From contig JBMNGP010000015.1 in assembly GCA_050949905.1 (NCBI GenBank), positions 124,001 to 188,000 of the forward strand: a DNA stretch of 64,000 nucleotides. The letters are read 5' to 3'. The position numbers were made by a program, and so were the translations under genes. This document shows positions 56,832-64,000 of this stretch, in pieces. The first letter of the stretch is position 1, and each line of letters opens with the position of its first letter. Under the pieces are notes generated by a model. That model ran no database searches. It was not told the origin of the DNA and saw nothing but the letters and a program-made list of their open reading frames with translations. This stretch comes from DUML01 sp050949905. GTDB lineage: Bacteria > Bacillota > Desulfitobacteriia > Desulfitobacteriales > Syntrophobotulaceae.

Positions 56832-57834
56832 GACATTGCGTATCAAGGCTAAAGAGAGGCTTAGCCCATTTTGCAGGGTGTGCCGGGAGTGCAACGGGGA
56901 ACAATGTGCCGGAGAAATGCCCGGCTTAGGCGGCACAGGCAGCGGTACCGCTTTTAAGAACAATATTAAGGCTTTAGCTGCCTTAAAGCTTAACTTAAGA
57001 ACATTGCATGCTGCTGCCGATCCTGAGCTGGAATTCTCTTTATTTGGGACAGTTCTCTCCGCTCCTTTGATGACGGCGCCAATTACGGCCGTGGGCATGC
57101 AGACCAATAATCAATTGCCGGATGAAGAGTGGGCTGAGGCCGCCATCCTAGGGAGCAGGGATGCAGGGACTCTGGCCTGGACCGGAGACGGCCCGGATCC
57201 GTCGCATTTTCAGGCGGGAATAGAAGTTTTGCGAAAAACAGGAATTCAAGGTATACCCGTTATTAAACCAAGAGAAAATAAAGCCATCCTGGAATACATA
57301 GCAAGGGCGGAAGAGGCCGGGGCTTTGGCTGTAGCCATCGATATTGACGCCGCAGGCATTATCAATATGAAACTAAAGGGACAGCCGGTCGGTCCCAAAA
57401 ATATTGATGAGTTGCAAGAGATAATTGCCGGTACTTCCTTGCCGGTGATTCTTAAAGGAATTATGACTGCCGATGAAGCAGCTTTAGCTGTGGAAGTAGG
57501 TGCGGCAGGGATAGTTGTTTCCAACCACGGGGGAAGAGTCTTGGATCATACTCCCGGTACGGCGGAAGTCCTGCCGGAAATTGCTGCGGAAGTAGGCCGC
57601 CGGCTGCTGGTTTTGGTTGACGGCGGAATTAGATCCGGCGAGGATATATTAAAAATGTTGGCTTTAGGTGCCGATGCCGTCCTTATTGGCCGCCCCTTGC
57701 TGATCGGAGCAGCCGGCGGGGGAGCAGAAGGCGTAGCCTTTATCCTCAAAAAACTTATAAATGAGCTAAGAATTGCCATGATTTTAACCGGCTGCTCTTC
57801 CTTAAGTGAGATCTCCAACGAAGTGCTCAGGTAA
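56821..57834 (+). CDS. FMN-dependent alpha-hydroxy-acid oxidase/dehydrogenase family protein
   Basis: 337 residues; GTG after AGGAGG. TIM-barrel flavoenzyme with VILKGIMTADEA (FMN Lys), SNHGGRVLDHTPG (catalytic His and Arg region) and VDGGIRSGEDILKMLALGADAVLIGRPLL. The N-terminus has four closely spaced Cys (CRVCRECNGEQC), a feature of the clostridial subgroup and possibly a metal or disulfide site. Lactate or another 2-hydroxy acid is the probable substrate. Confidence 0.9.
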   Translation: MDLKTLRIKAKERLSPFCRVCRECNGEQCAGEMPGLGGTGSGTAFKNNIKALAALKLNLRTLHAAADPELEFSLFGTVLSAPLMTAPITAVGMQTNNQLPDEEWAEAAILGSRDAGTLAWTGDGPDPSHFQAGIEVLRKTGIQGIPVIKPRENKAILEYIARAEEAGALAVAIDIDAAGIINMKLKGQPVGPKNIDELQEIIAGTSLPVILKGIMTADEAALAVEVGAAGIVVSNHGGRVLDHTPGTAEVLPEIAAEVGRRLLVLVDGGIRSGEDILKMLALGADAVLIGRPLLIGAAGGGAEGVAFILKKLINELRIAMILTGCSSLSEISNEVLR

Positions 57835-57839
57835 GAATT

Positions 57840-57955
57840 ACTAAGGTAGGAGTTTAGAGGTAAAAGTTACTTAGGTAAGAATTACTTAGGGAAGGATTTA
57901 TAGGTAAGAGTTTATAGATAAGAGTTTATAGGTAAGTATTTATAAAGTAATAATT
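57840..57955. repeat. Degenerate tandem repeats before the DUF4080 gene
   Basis: Units of about 14-16 bases related to GGTAAGAGTTTATA recur seven to eight times with drift (TACTTAGGTAAGAATTACTTAGG, TTTATAGGTAAGAGTTTATAG). No coding potential. Confidence 0.7.
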
Positions 57956-57976
57956 AAAAGGACTTTGAGGTAGAAA

Positions 57977-60037
57977 GTGAAAATCTTATTAATAGCCCTG
58001 AATGCCCGTTATGTTCATACCAATTTGGCTATTCGCTATCTGCGGGCCGTTTTAGCAGAACAAGAGCGAACGGATTGGGCCATAAAGATCAAAGAATTTT
58101 CTATAAACGAACATCTGGAAAATATTGCCGGCGAAGTTTACGGGGAGAAGCCTGATATTATTGGTTTCTCCTGTTATATCTGGAATATCAGCCTGATCTT
58201 AAGGCTCGTGCGGCGGCTGCGTCCTGTTTTGCCGCAAACTTATTTTCTGGTTGGCGGGCCGGAGGTCTCTTATGATGCGGCAGAGCTCTTAAGCAAATAC
58301 CCGGAACTGGATGCCGTTCTTCCTGGGGAAGGGGAAGGCTCTCTGCCGGCTTTGTGCAAGTCCTGGTCTGAGGGCAGTTTGCCTTGGGAAGTTCCGGGAG
58401 TGGTTTGGCGTTTTCGGAAACCTCTGGCCCATAGAGATCTGGCAGCGCTTATTCCTGTAGGCTTTGCCGGAAAGTATCATGATCTTGGTTTTAGCCTGAT
58501 TTTTACTAATCCTCAATGTCCTGATTTCCTGGATTTAAATAGCTTGCCTAACCCCTATGCTGAGAAGGAGGACTTGCAGGGAAGGCTGGTCTATGTGGAG
58601 ACCAGCAGGGGTTGCCCTTTTAACTGTCAATTTTGTATTTCTTCTACTTTTCAAGGGATTAGGTATTTGGACCCGGAAAAATTCAGGGTTATATTGCGCA
58701 GCTTATTTCTCTTAGGAGCCAGAACGATCAAATTTGTCGACAGAACCTTCAATGCTCGGAAGCGTCATGCTTTCCGCATTCTGGACGTTTTTCGGCAAGA
58801 AGCCGAGAGAGTCTTGATGGCAGAACAAAGCTTAAAATCAGCGGAGCCCTCCTTAGGCGGGGAAACCGGCTCTCCCAGGGCTCATTGCGAGATGGCCGGG
58901 GAATTATTGGATGAAGAATGGCTGGAGTACCTGCAGAACTACCCGCCGGGCATGATCCAGCTGGAGATCGGAGTCCAGTCTACGCACCAGCCGGCTTTGC
59001 AGGCTGTTAAGCGTCCGCAGAATTTTAGGCTTTGGCGGGAGAAAATAAGGTTCTTGCAAAATACCTGCCGGATTCCGGTGCATCTAGACCTGATAGCCGG
59101 CCTTCCTACTGAGGGCTGGCTCCAATTTCAAAAATCTTTTGACGACGTGATGGCCGTAAGGCCTGACAATCTTCAACTTGGCTTTCTGAAAGTTCTCAAA
59201 GGTTCCGGCCTTTGGCAGAAAAGCGCAGAATACGGACTTGTTTATTCACCTGATCCTCCTTATACCATATTGCAGACCAAGGATTTAAGCCACGGGGAAA
59301 TCCTAGCCCTGATGCGAATCGAAGACCTGGTGGAGAAATATTATAACTCAGGTCGCTTTAAGTACAGCCTGGAGTATATCTTAAGGAAAAGTTCAAGCCC
59401 CTTTGGTTTTTTTGCGGCTTTGGCCGAGTTCTGGCAGGAGAAACACTGGTTTGCAAGGGAATGGGCTCCCAAAGCCCTTTTTGAAAATATTTGGGCGTTT
59501 ATGGTGTCTCTTAAACAAAATTTAGCCTGTGAAGGCTCAAGCCGTGATAGTGAGCAGCAAGCGGCAGAGCGGGATTTAGAGTTAAAATGCCTGCGGGAAG
59601 CCCTGCTTTTTGACTATTATCTTTTGGAAAGACCCGGCCGGATTCCTGAGTTCCTTAACAGGGATCAATCTGCGCAAGAACAGTTGCCGGCGCCCGGGGC
59701 TCAGGGCAAAGAATCGCCTAAGGAAGAGGAAAGGATAAAAGAGCGGCAAAAGGAAGAAATAAGAAACGATCCCCGTTGGCAGGAACTTATTCCGGAAGCA
59801 GGAGATATGGACAGAAGGCAATGGGCCAGAGCTACGGCAGTTGAATACTTCGCTATAGATATTCCGGGTTTGCTTCAAACTGAAGGCGGACAGACTGAGG
59901 TTAAGGCAAGAGCAACTGTTGAGAAAAAGGGAGAAGCAGAAGCTCAGGCTCAAGCACAACCGGAAGAGAGAGCAGCCGGAGTATGGTACTTATTTTATTA
60001 TAGCCGGAAGGAAAGGCGCTTTTTTAGAATTGAGTGA
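57977..60037 (+). CDS. B12-binding radical SAM protein (DUF4080)
   Basis: 686 residues; GTG after GAGGT. Residues about 1-130 are a cobalamin-binding-type domain (LLIALNARYVHTNLAIRYLRAVL, FLVGGPEVSYDA). The radical SAM barrel (about 195-420) has TSRGCPFNCQFCISS, the CxxxCxxC cluster site. The C-terminal DUF4080 region follows, and a Gln/Glu/Ala-rich low-complexity stretch lies near residues 560-670. An extra insertion of about 30 residues (AEQSLKSAEPSLGG area, about 280-305) sits in the barrel. Reaction unknown. Confidence 0.9.
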   Translation: MKILLIALNARYVHTNLAIRYLRAVLAEQERTDWAIKIKEFSINEHLENIAGEVYGEKPDIIGFSCYIWNISLILRLVRRLRPVLPQTYFLVGGPEVSYDAAELLSKYPELDAVLPGEGEGSLPALCKSWSEGSLPWEVPGVVWRFRKPLAHRDLAALIPVGFAGKYHDLGFSLIFTNPQCPDFLDLNSLPNPYAEKEDLQGRLVYVETSRGCPFNCQFCISSTFQGIRYLDPEKFRVILRSLFLLGARTIKFVDRTFNARKRHAFRILDVFRQEAERVLMAEQSLKSAEPSLGGETGSPRAHCEMAGELLDEEWLEYLQNYPPGMIQLEIGVQSTHQPALQAVKRPQNFRLWREKIRFLQNTCRIPVHLDLIAGLPTEGWLQFQKSFDDVMAVRPDNLQLGFLKVLKGSGLWQKSAEYGLVYSPDPPYTILQTKDLSHGEILALMRIEDLVEKYYNSGRFKYSLEYILRKSSSPFGFFAALAEFWQEKHWFAREWAPKALFENIWAFMVSLKQNLACEGSSRDSEQQAAERDLELKCLREALLFDYYLLERPGRIPEFLNRDQSAQEQLPAPGAQGKESPKEEERIKERQKEEIRNDPRWQELIPEAGDMDRRQWARATAVEYFAIDIPGLLQTEGGQTEVKARATVEKKGEAEAQAQAQPEERAAGVWYLFYYSRKERRFFRIE

Positions 60038-60249
60038 CATAATATTCCCTCTTAATAATGGCATTTTTAAAAATGAAACTTTGCGGCCCTCTAAGCCTGC
60101 TGAAAATGTTATAATAATGTAAGAATAATAAAAGTTTAAATTGCTTTGCGTTTTGATACTTTAAAATTCTATAAAGCTAGGAAACTACGAAGAAAATCTG
60201 TGATACTATGAAGAATTTCCGGAAGTAAGTTGCATAAGGGAGAAATCCG

Positions 60250-61425
60250 ATGAAGACGAAGATTTTAAGCTGCCTTTTGAGTATCGGCTTACTAATAGGG
60301 CTGATGACTGCTTGCAGTCAAGCGCCGACCCAAGGGATACCAGGTGGGGAAGCCCCTGATGTTATTTCGGTCTGGTATTCATTAACCGGTGCGGCGGAGC
60401 AGGAATTGCTCAAACAATTAGCGCGGATCAACGAGGAATTCCCGGAAGTAATTGTTAAGGGAGAATATATTCCCGAAGGGCAATTTATGGAGCAAGTTTG
60501 GAATTTGCAGGCCGGGGGTGAAGGACCGGAGATATTTATAACCGGCAGGCCGATAATTGCTGCGCTTTATGAAAAAGGGGCGATTTCTCCGGTTTTGGCC
60601 GATAAATATGCCGCCTATCCTGCAGCCGAAGCCGTTTTTACGTATAATCAACAGCCTTTTGCCGCTCCTCTTTTAACGGATGTCCCTGTCCTTTATTACC
60701 GCCAGGACAAAGTACCTGTCCCTCCGGCGAGTTTAGCTGAAATAGTGGCTAAAAAACAGCCTCTTGCGGTTAAAGCCTTGGATTTTGCTTTGCTCGGCCC
60801 CTGGTGGAAAGCCGAAGGCGGAAATTTGGCTTTAGCCGGCAAGCCTGCCCTGGATTCCGGAACAAACACAGCTTTTCTCAGTAAATTGCTAGCGCTGCGC
60901 GCTGAGAAGCTGCTGACCTTTGAGCAAGCCTTGGCTAAGTTTAATCAGGGTGAAGTAAACTATCTTTTAGCTTGGGCCAGCGACAGTACTGCCTTAAGCA
61001 AGGCCGGGGTCAGCTGGGGGTGCATCGCCCTTAATTCCCTGCTGTTTAACGGTAAGGCTATGCTGGCTCAGACTGTTGGGATTGCCAATTCTTCAATTAA
61101 AACCATTCCGGCCTTAGAAGAATCCATTAGGCTGGTCGAAGAAGAATTGCTCAAGGTTGCAACTCAAACATCGCTGCATAAGGCCAGTGGCAAAATGCCA
61201 ACTGCCGATAGCTTTTATCAAGGGGCTGGGGGCAAAAGTTTAAATGCCCAGGTAGCCTCGACCCTAAAAAATGCTTGGTTCTTAGAAGGATACTATTTGG
61301 AATGGAAACTCTTCCCGCTCCTCAATCAAGCCTGGCAGAATTCTGCCGGAGGGGCTAAAATAGAAGCAGAACTGGCTAAAGCCCAGCAAAAAGCCCGCAA
61401 CTTGACTAAAGAAGCTGAATCATAG
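60250..61425 (+). CDS. Extracellular solute-binding lipoprotein
   Basis: 391 residues with signal peptide and lipobox MTACSQ (Cys about 22). The family-1 periplasmic-binding fold is indicated by VISVWYSLTGAAEQELLKQL, the NEEFPEV segment, FITGRPIIAALYEKG and QPFAAPLLTDVPVLYYRQDK. Such proteins feed ABC sugar importers, but no permease genes are adjacent, so the partner must be elsewhere or it acts as a sensor. Confidence 0.85.
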   Translation: MKTKILSCLLSIGLLIGLMTACSQAPTQGIPGGEAPDVISVWYSLTGAAEQELLKQLARINEEFPEVIVKGEYIPEGQFMEQVWNLQAGGEGPEIFITGRPIIAALYEKGAISPVLADKYAAYPAAEAVFTYNQQPFAAPLLTDVPVLYYRQDKVPVPPASLAEIVAKKQPLAVKALDFALLGPWWKAEGGNLALAGKPALDSGTNTAFLSKLLALRAEKLLTFEQALAKFNQGEVNYLLAWASDSTALSKAGVSWGCIALNSLLFNGKAMLAQTVGIANSSIKTIPALEESIRLVEEELLKVATQTSLHKASGKMPTADSFYQGAGGKSLNAQVASTLKNAWFLEGYYLEWKLFPLLNQAWQNSAGGAKIEAELAKAQQKARNLTKEAES

Positions 61426-61503
61426 AGATTAAGGGATCGGTCAAGATAAGACTGCTAAGAATATTGGCAGGTTGCCTTAAGATATAATAGGAGGTGAAGA
61501 AAT

Positions 61504-62370
61504 ATGCGCAGAAAAAATCTCCATCTGGTGATTATCACCGGTCTTTCAGGTTCAGGCAAGACCCAGGCCTTACAGAGTTTAGAAGACATGGGCTTTTTCT
61601 GTGTAGACAATCTCCCTCCAAGTTTGCTGGAGAAATTCGTGGAGTTATGTGCCCAATCTCAGGGCAAGATTAATAAAGCCGCCGTAGTCTGCGACCTCAG
61701 AGGGGGAGAGTTTTTCTCCTCCCTTAACCAAGCTTTGGACGACTTGCAGCAAACTGGTTATAGATATGAAATTTTATTTCTGGAAGCTTCCGATGATATC
61801 CTGGTCAACCGTTATAAAGAGTCCCGCCGGAGGCATCCGGTTTCCCCACAAGGCAATATCCTCGATGGCATTCGCTATGAGCGGGAACATCTTATAGACT
61901 TAAGAGGAAAGGCTCATAAAATAATTGATAGTTCCGACCTGACGACAGCTCAGATGAAAAGCAAGATCAGGGAACTGTTCGGCCGGCAAAATGATCCTGC
62001 CAGGATGTCGGTGGCCATTGTTTCCTTTGGTTTTAAATATGGGATACCCTTAGATGCCGATACTATCATGGATGTTCGCTTTTTGCCCAACCCTTATTAC
62101 ATTAAAGAGCTTAAAGCTTTGACCGGAAAAGATAAAAGAGTGGTCAATTATGTCTTGTCCAACCGGATTGCAGCCGAATTTATGGATAGGTATCTTAATA
62201 TGTTGGAATATGTCTTGCCTCTTTACCTGAATGAGGGGAAAAGTCACCTGGTTATCGGCATAGGATGTACCGGGGGTCAGCATCGCTCCGTTGCTGTGGC
62301 TGAAAAAACGGCAGAATTTCTGCGGCGGAAAAATCTCTTTTGCACAGTCACCCACAGGGATATCGATTGA
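61504..62370 (+). CDS. rapZ: RNase adapter / nucleotide-binding protein RapZ (YvcJ)
   Basis: 288 residues; ATG after AGGAGGT. Walker A ITGLSGSGKTQALQ (about residues 11-24), VDNLPPSLLEKF, VRFLPNPYYI and the C-terminal GCTGGQHRSVAVAE motif mark the family. In Bacillus YvcJ hydrolyses nucleotides and affects competence; in E. coli RapZ binds GlmZ sRNA. First of the conserved rapZ-yvcK-whiA cluster. Confidence 0.96.
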   Translation: MRRKNLHLVIITGLSGSGKTQALQSLEDMGFFCVDNLPPSLLEKFVELCAQSQGKINKAAVVCDLRGGEFFSSLNQALDDLQQTGYRYEILFLEASDDILVNRYKESRRRHPVSPQGNILDGIRYEREHLIDLRGKAHKIIDSSDLTTAQMKSKIRELFGRQNDPARMSVAIVSFGFKYGIPLDADTIMDVRFLPNPYYIKELKALTGKDKRVVNYVLSNRIAAEFMDRYLNMLEYVLPLYLNEGKSHLVIGIGCTGGQHRSVAVAEKTAEFLRRKNLFCTVTHRDID

Positions 62371-62390
62371 GAGGAAGGGCGTTCCATTTA

Positions 62391-63758
62391 ATGAAAAAAG
62401 ATCAAAAAAGGTATTTAGAGGCACTGAAGTGGCTTTATCCTAATTTAGGAATTAAGAGATACTTTTTGTTGGCGGTACTGGGCATTTTTCTGTTAGCCTG
62501 GGGTTTGGCCGTTATGAGCAACGGTGAGGCTTTAGGGCTTGTGGAGGCTCATTTTCGAGAACTAATCTACACTTGGGTTGGTGAGGAACGGTCTTTGGTT
62601 TTTGTAGCCGGAATTCTCATCAGCCTTGCCGGGGCGGTGCTGGTTTATTTCGGACTCCAAAAAATGTTTAAATCAGTAATCAATGTCTTGCTTCCCGGCA
62701 ATGAAGATCAGGTTGTGGATGTTATGTATGCCCGGCGCCAGCTGAAAAGAGGACCTAAGATTGTGGTCGTCGGCGGGGGTACGGGGCTTTCCGCTTTACT
62801 GAAAGGACTAAAAGAGTATACCAGCAATTTGACGGCTATTGTTACTGTAGGTGACGATGGGGGCAGTTCCGGGCGCTTAAGGAGAGAGCTGGGCATTCTT
62901 CCACCCGGCGATGTCCGCAACTGCCTGGTAGCTTTAGCCGAAAAAGAAGATATTATGGAGGATCTTTTCTCCTACCGCTTTACAAGCGGTACCCTGGCCG
63001 GACATAGTTTAGGAAACCTGTTTTTAGCGGGCTTGGCTGAGAGATTTGGTGATTTTCAAAAAGGAATTGAACATGTCGGCAAGGTTTTTGCCTTGAAAGG
63101 GGTAGTTTATCCTTCCACACTGGCTCAGGTTACTTTGGAAGCTTATTTTGAGGATGGCCGGGCTATTAATGGGGAAACAGCTATTAGAACAACTCCGGGC
63201 AAAATAAAGCATTTAAAAATCAGCCCAATGAACTGCAAACCTTTACCTGGTGCTCTTAAGGCTATTGAGGAAGCCGATTTGATTGTTTTAGGCCCGGGGA
63301 GCCTTTATACCAGCGTCCTGCCGAACATCCTGGTTAAAGGGCTGCGGGATAAAATTGCTGAAACCCAAGTCCCTTGTGTTTATGTCTGCAACATTATGAC
63401 CGAGCCGGGGGAGACCGATAACTATTCGGTAGCCGATCACCTGCGGGCCATTATGGAGCATGGCGGAAACGACCTGGTGGATGCCGTGCTGGCTGCTAAG
63501 GAGAATATCCCGCCGGAAATACTGGAGCGCTACCGAGCCGAAGGAGCCGATGTGGTGCAAGGGGATGCCGCTTCGGTTGAAAGCTTGGGGGTAAGCTACT
63601 TTGAAAGCACTTTTTACAGCGGAGGCGCAGTAGTTCGCCACGACCCCGATAGGCTGGCCAAGGAATTATTAAGGCTGTTTTTCCGTTTAAAACCAATGAA
63701 TGAGAGAATTGCTATTGTTGATAGCTACCTCTTAAATAGAAAGTTAAAAGCTATGTAG
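62391..63758 (+). CDS. yvcK: YvcK family gluconeogenesis/UDP-sugar-binding protein, membrane-anchored
   Basis: 455 residues from the ATG after GAGGAAGGG. Two N-terminal membrane helices (about residues 23-43 and 68-90) precede the CofD-like core, with GGGTGLSALLKGLKEY, VGDDGGSSGRLRRELG, ALAEKEDIMEDLFSYRF and VLGPGSLYTSVLPNILV. YvcK is needed for growth on gluconeogenic carbon and cell-wall synthesis in B. subtilis, where it is soluble; the membrane anchor seen here is shared by some clostridial members. Confidence 0.94.
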   Translation: MKKDQKRYLEALKWLYPNLGIKRYFLLAVLGIFLLAWGLAVMSNGEALGLVEAHFRELIYTWVGEERSLVFVAGILISLAGAVLVYFGLQKMFKSVINVLLPGNEDQVVDVMYARRQLKRGPKIVVVGGGTGLSALLKGLKEYTSNLTAIVTVGDDGGSSGRLRRELGILPPGDVRNCLVALAEKEDIMEDLFSYRFTSGTLAGHSLGNLFLAGLAERFGDFQKGIEHVGKVFALKGVVYPSTLAQVTLEAYFEDGRAINGETAIRTTPGKIKHLKISPMNCKPLPGALKAIEEADLIVLGPGSLYTSVLPNILVKGLRDKIAETQVPCVYVCNIMTEPGETDNYSVADHLRAIMEHGGNDLVDAVLAAKENIPPEILERYRAEGADVVQGDAASVESLGVSYFESTFYSGGAVVRHDPDRLAKELLRLFFRLKPMNERIAIVDSYLLNRKLKAM

Positions 63759-63791
63759 GTAGGAAAGTTAAGCGTACTGGAGTTGAGGGTA

Positions 63792-64000
63792 ATGTCTTTT
63801 AGCACGACAACTAAAGATGAACTTGCCAGACTGGAAACAAATAAGGACTGCTGCAAACTGGCGGAATTAGCCGCTCTGATTCGGATGGATGGAACCTTGC
63901 AAATCAGCACCAATCAGCAATATTCCCTCAATGTCATTACCGAAAATGCACCGGTAGCCCGTAAAATATATAACTTAGTTAAGGATCAACTTCATTTGCC
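63792..64000 (+). CDS. whiA: Sporulation regulator WhiA, N-terminal part
   Basis: Incomplete at the window edge; 69 codons are visible. MSFSTTTKDELARLE and CCKLAELAALIRMDGTL match the LAGLIDADG-derived N-terminal domain of WhiA. The position directly after rapZ and yvcK is the conserved order in Firmicutes and Actinobacteria. Weak Shine-Dalgarno GAGGGT. Confidence 0.95.
   Translation, partial: MSFSTTTKDELARLETNKDCCKLAELAALIRMDGTLQISTNQQYSLNVITENAPVARKIYNLVKDQLHL

Noticed and set aside
57840..57955. CRISPR array
   Set aside because: The repeats are short, degenerate and contiguous, and no cas genes are near.

Overview
The window reads as chromosomal DNA of an endospore-forming, low-to-mid GC Firmicute, most probably of the Peptococcaceae/Desulfitobacteriaceae type (relatives of Desulfitobacterium and Desulfosporosinus). 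Evidence: strong AGGAGG-type ribosome binding sites with many TTG/GTG starts, DUF881 pairs, whiA, sigma-K-like promoters before Cys-rich and cell-wall genes, and a 16S gene with a long helix-6 (V1) extension like that known in Desulfitobacterium. The taxonomic call is inference.

Layout. (1) 0-16 kb, all + strand, housekeeping: ftsH, ndk, two DUF881 proteins, a folP-folB fusion, folK, a DUF2520 reductase-like gene, panC-panD, nadA-nadB-nadC, coaX, dusB, greA, lysS. This is a folate / pantothenate-CoA / NAD supply block followed by tRNA modification, transcription fidelity and translation genes. (2) 16.5-23.4 kb: a complete rrn operon (16S, 23S, 5S, no spacer tRNA). It carries four related intervening sequences (one in 16S, three in 23S); the one in helix 45 encodes a four-helix-bundle IVS protein. 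The leaders and spacers contain a recurring mini-hairpin with a CATCC core, and the 5S gene is followed by two degenerate 3'-half copies. (3) 23.5-47.6 kb, accessory: Cys-rich and low-complexity surface-type proteins, an IS21 element that cut one of them and replaced the promoter region of the next, a soluble PrpR_N-chemoreceptor fusion, an AraC regulator, cell-wall enzymes (NlpC/P60-like, M23 with a cell-wall-binding repeat, a degenerate amidase), three glycosyltransferases, a leaderless TasA/camelysin-like protein, an Asp-box propeller, an M20 peptidase, an IS256 remnant and a seven-tRNA operon. Six of these genes have an AC-N16/17-CATA spaced promoter resembling sigma-K, so I infer a late-sporulation mother-cell (coat/exosporium/appendage) locus. 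(4) 45-52 kb: polyamine genes speB, speA and speE, with speB separated from speA-speE by the tRNA operon and surface genes. (5) 52-64 kb: a 7TMR-DISM double-kinase hybrid sensor broken by one in-frame TGA, its LytTR regulator, a HAD phosphatase, an FMN hydroxyacid oxidase, a DUF4080 radical SAM protein, a solute-binding lipoprotein, and the conserved rapZ-yvcK-whiA cluster, cut by the window end.

The observations I would follow first are the portable rRNA intervening-sequence family, the dispersed sigma-K-like spore-surface regulon with its glycosyltransferases, the IS21 junction, and the in-frame TGA in the sensor kinase. I see no CRISPR array, prophage or canonical defence system.
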